NCBI RefSeq assembly: GCF_011078175.1
Contig: NZ_JAALCJ010000001.1
Location: forward strand, 1 to 64,000
Length of the DNA stretch: 64,000 bases
Direction of reading: 5' to 3'
Origin: Enterobacter cloacae
GTDB taxonomy: Bacteria > Pseudomonadota > Gammaproteobacteria > Enterobacterales > Enterobacteriaceae
The position numbers and the translations under genes were made by a program. This document shows, piece after piece, positions 43,359 through 53,876 of this stretch. Numbering within the stretch: position 1 is the first letter of the stretch; each line of letters opens with the position of its first letter. The notes under the pieces were generated by a model, which saw nothing but the letters and a program-made list of their open reading frames with translations, had not been told where the DNA came from and searched no databases.

Positions 43359-45398
43359 TCAGAAATCACCCTGCTGGCGCGCCACCAGCGTCAGGATGGA
43401 GTAGAGCGCTACGGCCTGCTGGTGCTGGTTGAAGATCTCAACCGCCCATTCCACCACGCCCGTCGGTTTTTCCTCGGCAGTGCGCTGTTTCTTCAGCGTT
43501 TTACGCTTACAGGTCAGGCGCACCTGAATGGTATCGCCCGGTTTGACCGGCTCAATAAAGCGCAGGTTTTCCATGCCGTAGTTGGCAATAACCGGCCCAA
43601 CCCCGGCATCGACAAACAGTCCCGCCGCGGCGGAAATCAGGAAATACCCGTGTACCACGCGCTCGCCAAAAATCGACTCCGCCGCGCCAATTTTGTCCAT
43701 ATGGGCGTAGAAATGATCCCCGCTCAGGCAGGCAAAATTAACGATATCCGCTTCCGTCAGGGTACGACGCGGGGTCAGCAGGCTATCGCCCGGCTGTAAC
43801 TCCTCGAAGTATTTACGGAATGGATGTACGCGATCCTCCAGCACCTCCGCGCCACGGACCCACTGTTTACCGATCGCGGCGAGCATGGAGGGGCTGCCCT
43901 GAATGGCCGTGCGCTGAAGATAGTGCTTCACCGCACGCAGGCCGCCAAGCTCCTCGCCGCCGCCGGCGCGTCCCGGCCCACCGTGCACCAGCTGCGGCAG
44001 CGGTGAACCATGGCCGGTGGATTCTTTCGAGGACTCCTGGTTGAGGATCTGAATGCGTCCGTGGGCGCGCGCGGCACCGGCAATAAACTGCCGCGCCACG
44101 CGGGGATCTGCCGTAACCAGCGTTCCCGCCAGGCTGCCGCCGCCCGCCCGCGCCAGCTGCATGGCGTGTTCACTGTTACGGTATGGCATCAGGGTTGCGA
44201 CCGGGCCAAAAGCTTCGGTGGAATGGACGGCAGGGGTCTCGTCCGGCTGCGGGCAGAACAGCAGGGTTGGCGGAAAGAATGCGCCAGCCGCCTGCAAATC
44301 GGCTTTACCACCCAGACGGATCTGGCAGCCCGAGGCAAGCAGATGATCGACTTTTTCCTGCACGTCAGCACGTTGCTCACTGTTTACGAGGGCCCCCATC
44401 TTCACGCCTTCATGGGCCGGATCGCCGACGGTCACTTTCTCCAGCCGCGCAATCAGCGCCTGGCTGACGGCTTCAGCCTGCGCGTCCGGCACGATGATGC
44501 GGCGGATAGCAGTACATTTTTGCCCGGCTTTGGCGGTCATCTCGCGCACCACTTCGCGGATAAACAGCGCAAACTCCGGCTGTTCCGGCGTCACGTCTTC
44601 ACCCAGCACGCAGCAGTTAAGAGAATCTGCTTCCATGGTAAACGGAATGGAATGCGCGACGATATTCGGGTGTACGCGCAGGCTCTGCCCGGTGCTGGCC
44701 GACCCGGTAAACGTCACCACGTCCTGGCTGTCGAGCTGGTTCAGCAAATCGCCCGCGCCACCGCAGACCAGGCTGATGGCGCCGTCCGGCACCAGTCCGC
44801 TCTCGACGATCGCTTTCACCATCGCCTGGGTCACCTGCGCTGTGGCAGTGGCGGGCTTGATGATGGCGGGCATCCCGGCAAGCCAGGTGGGAGCGAGCTT
44901 TTCCAGCATCCCCCAGCACGGGAAGTTGAACGCGTTGATATGCACCGCCACGCCGGATTTCGAGGTTAAAACGTGGCGCGCCGCAAAGCCGCCTTCCTTC
45001 GAGAGCGGGATTAGCTCATCCTCCGGCCACAGGGTGTCGTCCGGCAGCTCACGGCTGCCGAGGCTTGCGTAGGTGAAGAGGGTGCCGATACCGCCTTCAA
45101 TATCCACCCAGCTGTCGGCCTTGGTCGCGCCGGTCTGCGCTGACAGGTCATAGAACCGATCCTTCTGGCTGAGCAGGTGTTTCGCGACCGCTTTCAGCAT
45201 GGCGGCACGCTCGATAAAGCTCATTGCGCGAAGCGCTTCCCCGCCGTGTTCAATGGCGTAACGGCGCGCAGCTGCCATATCCAGCCCTTCGCTGCTGACG
45301 TCGAACAGTGTTTCCCCGGTAATGGCGTGGGTGATGGTGCGCGCGCGGCCCCGGCCTGATTGCCAGGTGCCGGACAAGAAGCTGGCTAACTGCTGCAT
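43359..45398 (-). CDS. paaZ: Bifunctional oxepin-CoA hydrolase / 3-oxo-5,6-dehydrosuberyl-CoA semialdehyde dehydrogenase
   Basis: 679 residues from ATG 45398 ([19 protein letters not shown]), as in E. coli. The N-terminal aldehyde dehydrogenase domain (about 1-520) has the catalytic Cys in [10 protein letters not shown] and the Glu in TMEADSLN. The C-terminal MaoC-type (R)-hydratase domain (about 530-675) has the [10 protein letters not shown] active-site motif. The enzyme opens the oxepin-CoA ring and oxidises the reactive semialdehyde. It is transcribed divergently from paaA, and a PaaX-type operator lies 44-58 bases upstream. Confidence 0.96.
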   Translation of the reverse strand: MQQLASFLSGTWQSGRGRARTITHAITGETLFDVSSEGLDMAAARRYAIEHGGEALRAMSFIERAAMLKAVAKHLLSQKDRFYDLSAQTGATKADSWVDIEGGIGTLFTYASLGSRELPDDTLWPEDELIPLSKEGGFAARHVLTSKSGVAVHINAFNFPCWGMLEKLAPTWLAGMPAIIKPATATAQVTQAMVKAIVESGLVPDGAISLVCGGAGDLLNQLDSQDVVTFTGSASTGQSLRVHPNIVAHSIPFTMEADSLNCCVLGEDVTPEQPEFALFIREVVREMTAKAGQKCTAIRRIIVPDAQAEAVSQALIARLEKVTVGDPAHEGVKMGALVNSEQRADVQEKVDHLLASGCQIRLGGKADLQAAGAFFPPTLLFCPQPDETPAVHSTEAFGPVATLMPYRNSEHAMQLARAGGGSLAGTLVTADPRVARQFIAGAARAHGRIQILNQESSKESTGHGSPLPQLVHGGPGRAGGGEELGGLRAVKHYLQRTAIQGSPSMLAAIGKQWVRGAEVLEDRVHPFRKYFEELQPGDSLLTPRRTLTEADIVNFACLSGDHFYAHMDKIGAAESIFGERVVHGYFLISAAAGLFVDAGVGPVIANYGMENLRFIEPVKPGDTIQVRLTCKRKTLKKQRTAEEKPTGVVEWAVEIFNQHQQAVALYSILTLVARQQGDF

Positions 45399-45441
45399 TT
45401 CTTCTCTCCAGATGTTTCGTGATTTCACGTTTAATAGTTTG

Positions 45442-45456
45442 ATCGTGAATCATAAA
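45442..45456. promoter_or_regulatory. PaaX operator before paaZ
   Basis: On the minus strand TTTATGATTCACGAT matches the published PaaX consensus WWTRTGATTCGYGWT at 14 of 15 positions. It lies 44-58 bases before the paaZ start, where a bound repressor would cover the promoter. Confidence 0.75.
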
Positions 45457-45659
45457 AATCAAGCTGTGTTTTAATGAATTGTTAACGCTGTGATCTGCGT
45501 TGCCCAAAATCCCATTGCTAAACCCGCAAGCACCAAGCCTTGAGCGAAAAGCCTTGCGAGCGCCGTCACAAAATAAACAAACGCTTCTTGGGGTTATATT
45601 TAACCTTTGTGTAACTTTTAAGAAACCAAATGATTCACCATTTTGCTGTTTGTGGTGAT

Positions 45660-45674
45660 CTAACGAATCACAAA
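45660..45674. promoter_or_regulatory. PaaX operator before paaA
   Basis: On the minus strand TTTGTGATTCGTTAG matches WWTRTGATTCGYGWT at 13 of 15 positions. It ends 10 bases before the paaA GTG start, so repressor would overlap the start region. Another TGATTCACC core occurs at 45631-45639. Confidence 0.6.
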
Positions 45675-45683
45675 GGTGGTTAT

Positions 45684-46613
45684 GTGACGCAAGAACAACG
45701 CTTTGAGCAACGTATTGCACAGGAGACGGCCATCGAGCCGCAGGACTGGATGCCGGATGCCTACCGCAAGACGCTGATCCGCCAGATTGGGCAGCACGCC
45801 CACTCTGAGATTGTCGGCATGCTGCCGGAAGGGAACTGGATCACCCGCGCGCCGACGCTGCGCCGGAAAGCTATTCTGCTGGCGAAGGTGCAGGACGAAG
45901 CCGGACACGGCCTGTACCTCTACAGCGCGGCGGAAACGCTGGGCTGCGCCCGGGAGGACATCTATCAAAAAATGCTCGACGGCAAGATGAAATACTCCTC
46001 CATTTTCAATTATCCAACCCTGAGCTGGGCCGATATTGGCGTCATTGGCTGGCTGGTGGACGGCGCGGCTATCGTGAACCAGGTCGCGCTGTGCCGTACC
46101 TCTTACGGCCCGTATGCCCGGGCGATGGTGAAAATCTGTAAAGAAGAGAGCTTCCACCAGCGTCAGGGTTTTGAAGCCTGCATGGCGCTGGCGCAGGGCA
46201 GTGAAGCCCAGCGGCAGATGTTGCAGGACGCCATTAACCGCTTCTGGTGGCCAGCGCTGATGATGTTCGGACCGAACGACGACAACTCACCAAACAGCGC
46301 CCGCAGCCTGGCCTGGAAAATCAAACGCTTTGGTAACGATGAACTTCGCCAGCGCTTCGTGGATAACACGGTGCCTCAGGTGGAGATGCTCGGCATGACC
46401 GTGCCGGACCCCGACCTGCGTTTCGATGAAGAGAGCGGCCACTACTGCTTTGGCGAAATCGACTGGCAGGAATTTGACGAAGTGATCAACGGGCGCGGGA
46501 TCTGCAACCACGAACGACTGGCCGCAAAACGTAAAGCCTGGGATGACGGCGCATGGGTGCGTGAAGCTGCTCTGGCCCATGCGGAAAAACAACGCGCCCG
46601 CCAGGCCGCATAA
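45684..46613 (+). CDS. paaA: Phenylacetyl-CoA 1,2-epoxidase catalytic subunit
   Basis: 309 residues from GTG 45684 (reads [16 protein letters not shown]), the E. coli start and length; the longer upstream frame is not supported. Di-iron ligands are visible in KVQDEAGHG and CKEESFHQ. PaaA is the catalytic subunit of the multicomponent epoxidase PaaABC(D)E that makes ring-1,2-epoxyphenylacetyl-CoA. It is the first gene of paaABCDEFGHIJK. Confidence 0.97.
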   Translation: MTQEQRFEQRIAQETAIEPQDWMPDAYRKTLIRQIGQHAHSEIVGMLPEGNWITRAPTLRRKAILLAKVQDEAGHGLYLYSAAETLGCAREDIYQKMLDGKMKYSSIFNYPTLSWADIGVIGWLVDGAAIVNQVALCRTSYGPYARAMVKICKEESFHQRQGFEACMALAQGSEAQRQMLQDAINRFWWPALMMFGPNDDNSPNSARSLAWKIKRFGNDELRQRFVDNTVPQVEMLGMTVPDPDLRFDEESGHYCFGEIDWQEFDEVINGRGICNHERLAAKRKAWDDGAWVREAALAHAEKQRARQAA

Positions 46614-46625
46614 GAGGAATCAACC

Positions 46626-46913
46626 ATGAGCAATGTCTACTGGCCGTTATACGAAGTTTTTGTGCGTTCTAAGCAGGGGCTGTCGCACCGCCATGTCGGC
46701 AGCCTTCACGCTGCCGACGACCGCATGGCGCTGGAAAATGCGCGCGACGCCTATACTCGCCGCAGCGAAGGCTGCTCCATCTGGGTGGTGAAGGCGAGTG
46801 AAATCGTCGCTTCCCAGCCGGAAGAGAGCGGGGAGTTTTTCGATCCGGCGGAAAGCAAGGTCTACCGCCATCCGACGTTTTACACCATCCCTGATGGCAT
46901 TGAGCATATGTGA
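46626..46913 (+). CDS. paaB: Phenylacetyl-CoA epoxidase subunit PaaB
   Basis: 95 residues (WPLYEVFVRSKQGLSHRHVG), the usual size. PaaB is a small bridging subunit needed for the epoxidase complex; it lacks iron-binding motifs. 12 bases after paaA, ribosome site AGAGGAA. Confidence 0.96.
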   Translation: MSNVYWPLYEVFVRSKQGLSHRHVGSLHAADDRMALENARDAYTRRSEGCSIWVVKASEIVASQPEESGEFFDPAESKVYRHPTFYTIPDGIEHM

Positions 46914-46921
46914 GGTTAGGG

Positions 46922-47668
46922 ATGAACAACGTATCTGCTTATGCCCTGCGTCTGGGCGACAACGGTCTGGTGCTCTCACAGCGTCTGGGCGCCTGGTGCG
47001 GCCACGCGCCGGAGCTGGAAATTGACCTGGCGCTCGCCAATATCGGCCTTGATCTGCTCGGGCAGGCGCGCAATTTCCTGACCTACGCCGCTGAACGGGA
47101 GGGTAAGGGCGATGAAGACACCCTGGCCTATGGCCGCGATGAGCGTCAGTTTCTCAATCTGCTGCTGGTGGAGCAGCCAAACGGCAGCTTCGCCGACACC
47201 ATCGCCCGTCAGTACCTGATGGACGCGTGGAATGTGGCGCTGTACGAGCGGCTGATCCACAGCAGCGACAGTCAGCTTGCCGCCATCGCGGCAAAAGCCC
47301 TTAAGGAGACGCGCTATCACCTGCGCTTCAGCCGCGGCTGGCTGGTGCGGCTGGGGGACGGGACAGAAACCTCCGCCAAAAAAATGCAGCAGGCGGTGGA
47401 TAGCCTTTGGCGCTTCACGGCCGAGCTGTTTGATGCCGACGACGTCGAGCTGGCGCTGTTAGAGGACCGCGTGGCGGTTGATCCGCGCGCCCTGCGTGAA
47501 CCGTGGGAGCGCGAAGTGTTCGCCGGGCTGGCGGAAGCCACCCTTCACGTGCCTGAAGACGTGGCGTATCGCACGGGCGGCAAGAAGGGGCTACATACCG
47601 AACATCTGGGGCCGATGCTGGCAGAGATGCAGTATCTCCAGCGCGCGTATCCCGGTCAGCAGTGGTGA
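46922..47668 (+). CDS. paaC: Phenylacetyl-CoA epoxidase structural subunit PaaC
   Basis: 248 residues from ATG 46922 (MNNVSAYALRLGDNGLVLSQ). It has the ferritin-like fold of PaaA but is the structural, non-catalytic partner in the PaaAC heterodimer. Eight bases after paaB; an in-frame ATG at 46910 overlaps the paaB stop and is not favoured. Confidence 0.96.
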   Translation: MNNVSAYALRLGDNGLVLSQRLGAWCGHAPELEIDLALANIGLDLLGQARNFLTYAAEREGKGDEDTLAYGRDERQFLNLLLVEQPNGSFADTIARQYLMDAWNVALYERLIHSSDSQLAAIAAKALKETRYHLRFSRGWLVRLGDGTETSAKKMQQAVDSLWRFTAELFDADDVELALLEDRVAVDPRALREPWEREVFAGLAEATLHVPEDVAYRTGGKKGLHTEHLGPMLAEMQYLQRAYPGQQW

Positions 47669-47679
47669 AGGAGAACGCT

Positions 47680-48177
47680 ATGCAACGCCTCGTCGACATC
47701 GCACCGGCGCAAATCCCGCAGATCTGGGCGCTGTTAAGCCAGATCCCGGACCCGGAAGTGCCGGTGCTCACCATCACCGATTTAGGCATGGTGCGCAGCG
47801 TGAAGGCACAGGGTGAAGGCTGGGTTATCGGCTTCACGCCAACCTACTCGGGCTGCCCGGCAACGGAGCATCTGCTGGGGGCGATCCGCGACGTGATGAT
47901 CGCGCACGGTTTTAGCCCGGTGCACATTGTGCTCCAGCTTGAACCCGCCTGGACCACCGACTGGATGACCGCCGACGCACGCGAACGCCTGCGGGCGTAC
48001 GGCATCAGCCCGCCCGTCGGGCATAGCTGTCACGTGCACGCCCCGGCGGAGGTGAGCTGCCCGCGCTGCGCCAGCACCGATACTGCGCTAATCAGTGAAT
48101 TTGGGTCGACGGCCTGCAAAGCACTCTACCGCTGCAACACCTGCCGCGAACCCTTCGACTATTTCAAATGCATTTGA
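47680..48177 (+). CDS. paaD: Phenylacetyl-CoA epoxidase maturation protein PaaD
   Basis: 165 residues from ATG 47680, with AAGGAG 8 bases before. The N-terminal MIP18/DUF59 domain contains DPEVPVLTITDLGMV and SGCPATEHL; the C-terminal Cys motif CPRCAST ... CNTCREPFDYFKC is zinc- or cluster-binding. PaaD is thought to help install Fe-S clusters (in PaaE) and is not part of the final complex. Confidence 0.95.
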   Translation: MQRLVDIAPAQIPQIWALLSQIPDPEVPVLTITDLGMVRSVKAQGEGWVIGFTPTYSGCPATEHLLGAIRDVMIAHGFSPVHIVLQLEPAWTTDWMTADARERLRAYGISPPVGHSCHVHAPAEVSCPRCASTDTALISEFGSTACKALYRCNTCREPFDYFKCI

Positions 48178-48184
48178 GGCTGCC

Positions 48185-49255
48185 ATGACAACGTTTCATT
48201 CATTAACAGTGGCAAAAGTGGAACCCGAAACCCGCGACGCGGTGACCATCACCTTCGCGGTGCCGCAGGCGTTACAGGAGGCGTATCGCTTCCGTCCCGG
48301 TCAGCACCTGACCCTGAAAGCCAGTCCAGGAGGGGATGAACTGCGCCGCTGCTACTCGATCTGCCGGAGCACCGCGTGCGGTGAGATCAGCGTGGCGGTC
48401 AAAGCCATCGAGGGCGGACGGTTTTCACGCTATGCCCGGGACGAGATCAAGCCAGGCATGGTGCTGGAGGTGATGGTGCCCCAGGGACATTTTGGCTACC
48501 AGCCGCAGGCCGAACGCGAAGGCCACTATCTGGCGATTGCCGCCGGGTCCGGGATCACGCCGATGCTGGCGATTATGTCCGCTACGCTGGCCACGGAAGC
48601 CCACAGCCACTTCACCCTGATTTACGGCAACCGCAGCAGCCAGAGCATGATGTTCCGCCGGGCGCTGGCGGATCTGAAAGATAAATACCCGCAGCGTTTG
48701 CAGCTGATCGCCATCTTCAGCCAGGAGACGCTCGACAGCGACCTGCTCCATGGCCGCATTGACGGGGAAAAACTCCAGGCGCTGGCAAAAACGCTGATTA
48801 ATTTCCGCCAGTACGACGAAGCCTTCATCTGCGGCCCGTCGGCGATGATGGATGAGGCCGAAGCGGCGCTGAAAGCGCTGGGTATGCCGGAAAAAGCGAT
48901 CCATCTTGAGCGCTTTAACACGCCGGGTACCGCCGTTAAACGGACAGCCAGCGTGCAGGCCGACGGGCAGAAGGTCACCGTCCGTCAGGACGGGCGCGAC
49001 AGGGAGATCGCCCTGACGGCGGACGACGAGAGCATTCTTGACGCGGCCCTGCGTCAGGGGGCGGATCTGCCATACGCCTGCAAGGGCGGGGTATGCGCCA
49101 CCTGCAAATGCAAAGTGCTGCGCGGGAAAGTCGATATGGCGACCAACTACAGCCTGGAGCCGGACGAGCTGGCCGCAGGCTATGTGCTGAGCTGTCAGGC
49201 GCTGCCCTTAACTTCCGACGTTATCGTCGATTTTGATGCGAAGGGGATGGCATGA
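48185..49255 (+). CDS. paaE: Phenylacetyl-CoA epoxidase reductase subunit
   Basis: 356 residues from ATG 48185. An FAD-binding ferredoxin-reductase domain (RCYSICR at about 52-58), an NADPH domain (AAGSGITPMLAIM) and a C-terminal plant-type 2Fe-2S domain with CKGGVCATCKCKV and a distal Cys in YVLSCQ. It passes electrons from NADPH to the di-iron site of PaaA. Overlaps paaF by 4 bases. Confidence 0.96.
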   Translation: MTTFHSLTVAKVEPETRDAVTITFAVPQALQEAYRFRPGQHLTLKASPGGDELRRCYSICRSTACGEISVAVKAIEGGRFSRYARDEIKPGMVLEVMVPQGHFGYQPQAEREGHYLAIAAGSGITPMLAIMSATLATEAHSHFTLIYGNRSSQSMMFRRALADLKDKYPQRLQLIAIFSQETLDSDLLHGRIDGEKLQALAKTLINFRQYDEAFICGPSAMMDEAEAALKALGMPEKAIHLERFNTPGTAVKRTASVQADGQKVTVRQDGRDREIALTADDESILDAALRQGADLPYACKGGVCATCKCKVLRGKVDMATNYSLEPDELAAGYVLSCQALPLTSDVIVDFDAKGMA

Positions 49256-50019
49256 GCGAACTGATTGTCACCCGTCATGGCCGCGTGTTGCAGTTGACGC
49301 TTAACCGTCCGGCGGCGCGCAACGCGCTCAACAATGCGCTGCTTACGCAAATCGCGGAGCAGCTTGAGGCCGCCGCCGCGGATGCTGAGATCGCCGTCTG
49401 CGTGATTTACGGCAACGAACGCTGCTTTGCCGCCGGGGCCGATCTCAACGAAATGGCGGAGAAAGACCTGCCGGCCACTCTGAACGATATTCGGCCCAGG
49501 CTGTGGGCGCGGATAGACGCCTTCACCAAACCGCTGATTGCCGCCGTAAACGGCTTCGCGCTGGGGGCAGGCTGTGAGCTGGCGCTGCTCTGCGATGTCG
49601 TGATTGCCGGCGATAACGCCCGTTTTGGCCTGCCGGAAATCACCCTCGGGATCATGCCGGGCGCAGGCGGCACCCAGCGGCTGATCCGCAGCGTGGGCAA
49701 ATCGCTGGCCAGCAAAATGGTGCTGACGGGCGAAAGCATCACGGCGGTTCAGGCGCACAGCGCCGGGCTGGTCAGCGACGTCTACCCGGCCTCGCTGACG
49801 CTGGAGTACGTCCTGAAACAGGCGGCGCTGATGGCGCGCCACTCGCCGCTGGCGCTACAGGCTGCGAAGCAGGCGCTACGCCAGTCGCAGGAAGTTCCGC
49901 TTCAGGCCGGACTGGCGCACGAGCGTCAGCTGTTTACGCTGCTCGCGGCCACCGACGATCGCCGGGAAGGTATCAACGCCTTTTTACAAAAACGCACCCC
50001 CGACTTTAAAGGACGCTAA
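49252..50019 (+). CDS. paaF: 2,3-dehydroadipyl-CoA hydratase
   Basis: 255-residue crotonase-fold enzyme. The oxyanion-hole segments are GNERCFAAGADLNEM and ALGAGCELALLCD; the catalytic Glu lies in FGLPEITLGIMPGAGG. It hydrates 2,3-dehydroadipyl-CoA to 3-hydroxyadipyl-CoA in the lower paa pathway. Confidence 0.94.
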   Translation: MSELIVTRHGRVLQLTLNRPAARNALNNALLTQIAEQLEAAAADAEIAVCVIYGNERCFAAGADLNEMAEKDLPATLNDIRPRLWARIDAFTKPLIAAVNGFALGAGCELALLCDVVIAGDNARFGLPEITLGIMPGAGGTQRLIRSVGKSLASKMVLTGESITAVQAHSAGLVSDVYPASLTLEYVLKQAALMARHSPLALQAAKQALRQSQEVPLQAGLAHERQLFTLLAATDDRREGINAFLQKRTPDFKGR

Positions 50020-50021
50020 TT

Positions 50022-50807
50022 GTGGAATTTATTCTGAGCCATGTTGAGCAGGGCGTAATGACCCTTACGCTGAATCGCCCGGATCGTCTGAACAGCTTTA
50101 ACGACGTCATGCACCAGCAGCTTTCCGAATGTCTGAAGCAGGCCGAGCGCGATGACGCCATCCGCTGCCTGCTGATCACCGGGGCGGGGCGCGGTTTTTG
50201 TGCCGGGCAGGATCTTAACGATCGTAACGTTGACCCAAATGGTCCAGCCCCGGATCTGGGCATGTCCGTTGAGACCTTTTACAACCCGCTCGTGCGCCGC
50301 CTGGCGAAGCTGCCAAAGCCGGTAATATGCGCCGTTAACGGCGTGGCGGCAGGGGCGGGGGCGACGCTGGCCCTCGGCTGCGACATGGTGATTGCGTCCC
50401 GTTCAGCCAGTTTTGTAATGGCCTTCAGCAAGCTCGGGCTGGTACCGGACTGCGGCGGAACATGGCTGCTGCCGCGCGTGGCCGGACGCGCTCGCGCCAT
50501 GGGGCTGGCATTGCTGGGCGATAAGCTCAGCGCCGAACAGGCGCAGGCCTGGGGAATGATCTGGCAGGTGGTGGATGACGACCAGCTCTCCGACACCGCG
50601 CAGCGGATGGCGCTGCACTTTGCGTCTCAGCCAACCTTTGGTCTCGGGCTGATCAAGCAGGCTATTAATGCCGCGGAAACCAACACCCTCGACGCCCAGC
50701 TCGATCTGGAACGCGACTATCAACGGCTGGCCGGACGCAGCGACGACTACCGGGAAGGCGTCAGCGCGTTCCTGGCAAAGCGCGCGCCAAACTTTACGGG
50801 GAAATGA
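50022..50807 (+). CDS. paaG: 1,2-epoxyphenylacetyl-CoA isomerase
   Basis: 261-residue crotonase-fold isomerase that turns the ring epoxide into oxepin-CoA and also shifts double bonds in the lower pathway. GTG start, 2 bases after paaF. Motifs: GRGFCAGQDLNDRN, and the Asp/Glu area GLVPDCGGTWLL, where the GLVPD Asp is typical of PaaG rather than a hydratase Glu. Confidence 0.95.
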   Translation: MEFILSHVEQGVMTLTLNRPDRLNSFNDVMHQQLSECLKQAERDDAIRCLLITGAGRGFCAGQDLNDRNVDPNGPAPDLGMSVETFYNPLVRRLAKLPKPVICAVNGVAAGAGATLALGCDMVIASRSASFVMAFSKLGLVPDCGGTWLLPRVAGRARAMGLALLGDKLSAEQAQAWGMIWQVVDDDQLSDTAQRMALHFASQPTFGLGLIKQAINAAETNTLDAQLDLERDYQRLAGRSDDYREGVSAFLAKRAPNFTGK

Positions 50808-50808
50808 G

Positions 50809-52233
50809 ATGGTGAATATCCACACGGTCGCCGTGATTGGCAGCGGCACCATGGGCGCCGGGATTGCAGAAGTGGCGGCCAGCCACGGTCATCCCGTTCT
50901 GGTATACGACATTGACGCGGCGGCGATTTCCCGCGCCGTCGACGGCATTCGCCAGCGGCTGTCCTCTCGCGTTGCGCGCGGAAAACTCTCTGCCGACGCC
51001 GGGGAACAGATCCTCGCCCGCCTGACGCCGGTGACGAATATCAGTGCTCTGGCGAAAGCCGACCTGGTGATCGAGGCCGCCTCCGAACGGCTTGAGGTGA
51101 AAAAGGCGCTGTTTGCCCAGCTGGCAGAAGTCTGCCCGCCGCAGACGCTGCTTGCCAGCAATACCTCGTCCATTTCCGTTACCGCGATTGCGGCGGAGAT
51201 AAACCACCCTGAACGCGTCGCCGGGCTGCACTTCTTCAATCCTGCCCCGGTGATGAAGCTGGTGGAAGTGGTCAGCGGGCTGGCGACCTCTCCCGAAGTG
51301 GCCGATACGCTGTGCGATCTGGCGCTGCGCTGGGGAAAGCAGCCGGTACGCTGCCAGTCCACGCCGGGGTTTATCGTCAACCGCGTGGCGCGCCCGTTCT
51401 ACTCCGAAGCCTGGCGCGCGCTGGAAGAGCAGGTGGCCACGCCCGAGGCGATCGACGCCGCCCTGCGAGACGGCGGGGGCTTCCCGATGGGGCCGCTGGA
51501 GCTGACGGACATGATCGGTCAGGACGTCAACTTTGCCGTGACCTGCTCCGTGTTTAACGCCTTCTGGCAGGAGCGTCGTTTTCTGCCGTCGCTGGTGCAG
51601 CAGGAGCTGGTGCTGGCGGGGCGTCTGGGCAAAAAAAGCGGGCAGGGCGTTTACCGCTGGCAGGAGGAGAAACCCGCTGTCAGCTGGCTCGCCCCGATCA
51701 GCGACAGCTTCAGCCCCATGCGCGTACAGCGAAGAAGTGACGGTGTCACGGAAATCGACGATCTGTTGCTGATCGAAACGCAGGGTGAAACCGCGCAGTC
51801 GCTGTCGCTGCGCCACGGCTGCCCGGTGGTGGTGGTCGATCGCATTGAGCGGGATGTGGCAGTGATCGCTGCCGCGCCCGGTAACCCGCACACCGCCACG
51901 CAGAAAGCCACTTACTGGTTGCAACACCAGGAAAAACGGGTGCTTCAGATTGCCGATTACCCCGGCCTGCTGATTTGGCGTACGGTGGCGATGATTGCCA
52001 ACGAAGCGCTGGATACCCTGCAAAAAGGGGTCGCCAGCGAGCAAGACATCGATACCGCTATGCGCTTAGGGGTCAACTATCCCTGTGGCCCCATCGCCTG
52101 GGGCGAACGTCTGGGCTGGCAGCGGCTTTTAACCCTTCTGGAGAACCTGCAACGTCATTACGGCGAGGAACGCTATCGCCCCTGTTCACTGCTGCGCCAG
52201 CGTGCGCTTCTGGAGAGTAGCTATGAGTCATAA
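50809..52233 (+). CDS. paaH: 3-hydroxyadipyl-CoA dehydrogenase
   Basis: 474 residues from ATG 50809, one base after the paaG stop. NAD-binding motif GSGTMG at 11-16. 3-hydroxyacyl-CoA dehydrogenase motifs SNTSSISVTAIA and HFFNPAPVMKLVEVVSG carry the catalytic His. There is a second C-terminal dehydrogenase-type helical domain. It oxidises 3-hydroxyadipyl-CoA to 3-oxoadipyl-CoA. It overlaps paaI by 11 bases. Confidence 0.95.
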   Translation: MVNIHTVAVIGSGTMGAGIAEVAASHGHPVLVYDIDAAAISRAVDGIRQRLSSRVARGKLSADAGEQILARLTPVTNISALAKADLVIEAASERLEVKKALFAQLAEVCPPQTLLASNTSSISVTAIAAEINHPERVAGLHFFNPAPVMKLVEVVSGLATSPEVADTLCDLALRWGKQPVRCQSTPGFIVNRVARPFYSEAWRALEEQVATPEAIDAALRDGGGFPMGPLELTDMIGQDVNFAVTCSVFNAFWQERRFLPSLVQQELVLAGRLGKKSGQGVYRWQEEKPAVSWLAPISDSFSPMRVQRRSDGVTEIDDLLLIETQGETAQSLSLRHGCPVVVVDRIERDVAVIAAAPGNPHTATQKATYWLQHQEKRVLQIADYPGLLIWRTVAMIANEALDTLQKGVASEQDIDTAMRLGVNYPCGPIAWGERLGWQRLLTLLENLQRHYGEERYRPCSLLRQRALLESSYES

Positions 52234-52645
52234 CGCCTGGCATAACGCCCGCGCGATGTACGAAAAGGACGCCTGCGCGCAGGCGATGGGGATGGACATT
52301 ATCGACATGGGCGAGGGCTACGCGGTGGTGAGCATGACCATCACCCCGCAGATGCTCAACGGCCATAAAACCTGCCACGGCGGACAGCTATTCTCGCTGG
52401 CCGATACCGCCTTTGCCTACGCCTGCAACAGTCAGGGGCTGGCGGCGGTGGCCTCAGGCTGCGCCATCGATTTTCTGCGTCCGGGCTTTGCCGGAGACAC
52501 GCTTACCGCCATCGCGCGGGTGAAGCATCAGGGCAAACTGACCGGCGTATACGACATTGAAATTCAGAACCAGCACCAGAAAGCCGTCGCGCTTTTTCGC
52601 GGTAAATCGCACCGCACCGGTGGCAGTGTGACAGGAGAAGCCTGA
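52223..52645 (+). CDS. paaI: Acyl-CoA thioesterase PaaI
   Basis: 140-residue hotdog-fold thioesterase from ATG 52223. The family motif CHGGQLFSLADTAFAYA contains the active-site Asp. It hydrolyses phenylacetyl-CoA-type thioesters and probably frees CoA if the pathway stalls. TGATG overlap with paaJ. Confidence 0.95.
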   Translation: MSHNAWHNARAMYEKDACAQAMGMDIIDMGEGYAVVSMTITPQMLNGHKTCHGGQLFSLADTAFAYACNSQGLAAVASGCAIDFLRPGFAGDTLTAIARVKHQGKLTGVYDIEIQNQHQKAVALFRGKSHRTGGSVTGEA

Positions 52646-53850
52646 TGCGTGACGCATTTATTTGTGAGGGTGTGCGTACGCCGATCGGCCGTTACGGCGG
52701 CGGATTGTCCAGCGTGCGTGCCGATGACCTGGGGGCCGTACCGCTGCGTGCGCTGCTGGCGCGTTATCCGCAACTCGATCTGGAGCGGATAGACGACGTG
52801 ATTTTCGGCTGTGCGAATCAGGCCGGGGAGGATAACCGCAACGTGGCGCGCATGTCGGCGCTGCTGGCCGGGGTGCCGCAGACGGTGTCCGGCACGACCA
52901 TTAACCGCCTGTGTGGCTCGGGTCTGGATGCGCTTGGCTTTGCAGCCCGCGCCATTAAGGCGGGGGATGGCGATCTGCTGATCGCCGGTGGCGTCGAATC
53001 CATGTCCCGTGCGCCGTTCGTGATGGGGAAAGCCACGGCAGCGTTTCAGCGTCAGGCGGAGATCTTCGACACCACCATCGGCTGGCGATTTGTGAATCCG
53101 CTCATGCATCAGCAATACGGAACTGACAGCATGCCGGAAACGGCAGAGAATGTAGCGGAATTGTTAAATATCAGCCGTGCCGATCAGGACGCGTTTGCCC
53201 TGCGCAGCCAGCAGCGCACTGCACAGGCGCAGCAGAATGGCGTTCTGGCGCAGGAGATTATCCCGGTACAGGTGGCGGGGAAAAAAGGTACGGTAACGGA
53301 AGTGAGCGTGGACGAGCATCCGCGCGCCGAAACCACCCTGGAGCAGCTTGCCGCACTGAAAGCCCCGTTCCGTAAGAACGGTGTGGTGACGGCGGGGAAT
53401 GCCTCTGGCGTCAACGACGGAGCGGCGGCGCTGATTATCGCCAGCGAGCCGATGGCGCTTGCCCAGGGGTTAACCCCGCGCACCCGCATTGTGGCCATGG
53501 CGACCGCCGGCGTCGAGCCGCGCCTGATGGGATTAGGTCCGGTGCCCGCCACCCGCAAGGTGCTGGAGCGTGCCGGGCTCAGTATCACCGATATGGACGT
53601 CATTGAGCTTAACGAAGCCTTCGCCGCACAGGCGCTGGGCGTGCTGCGTCAGCTGGGCTTGCCGGATGACGCGGAGCATGTCAACCCGAACGGCGGGGCG
53701 ATCGCGCTAGGCCATCCGCTGGGAATGAGCGGTGCCAGACTGGCGCTGGCCGCAAGCAATGAATTGCACCGACGCGGCGGGCGCTACGCGCTGTGTACGA
53801 TGTGCATCGGTGTGGGTCAGGGCATTGCCATGATCCTTGAGCGCGTTTGA
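52645..53850 (+). CDS. paaJ: 3-oxoadipyl-CoA/3-oxo-5,6-dehydrosuberyl-CoA thiolase
   Basis: 401-residue thiolase. The nucleophile Cys90 lies in [12 protein letters not shown]; the catalytic His in [16 protein letters not shown]; the second Cys in [10 protein letters not shown]. It cleaves the two beta-keto thioesters of the pathway, releasing acetyl-CoA and succinyl-CoA. Confidence 0.96.
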   Translation: MRDAFICEGVRTPIGRYGGGLSSVRADDLGAVPLRALLARYPQLDLERIDDVIFGCANQAGEDNRNVARMSALLAGVPQTVSGTTINRLCGSGLDALGFAARAIKAGDGDLLIAGGVESMSRAPFVMGKATAAFQRQAEIFDTTIGWRFVNPLMHQQYGTDSMPETAENVAELLNISRADQDAFALRSQQRTAQAQQNGVLAQEIIPVQVAGKKGTVTEVSVDEHPRAETTLEQLAALKAPFRKNGVVTAGNASGVNDGAAALIIASEPMALAQGLTPRTRIVAMATAGVEPRLMGLGPVPATRKVLERAGLSITDMDVIELNEAFAAQALGVLRQLGLPDDAEHVNPNGGAIALGHPLGMSGARLALAASNELHRRGGRYALCTMCIGVGQGIAMILERV

Positions 53851-53876
53851 GCGAACAATAATGTGAGTACCCTGCG

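Noticed and set aside
44010-44969. 319-codon plus-strand frame opposite paaZ
   Set aside because: Antisense shadow; paaZ carries clear ALDH and MaoC motifs.
50794-52044. 416-codon minus-strand frame opposite paaH
   Set aside because: Antisense shadow in high-GC DNA; Arg/His/Gln-rich nonsense composition.
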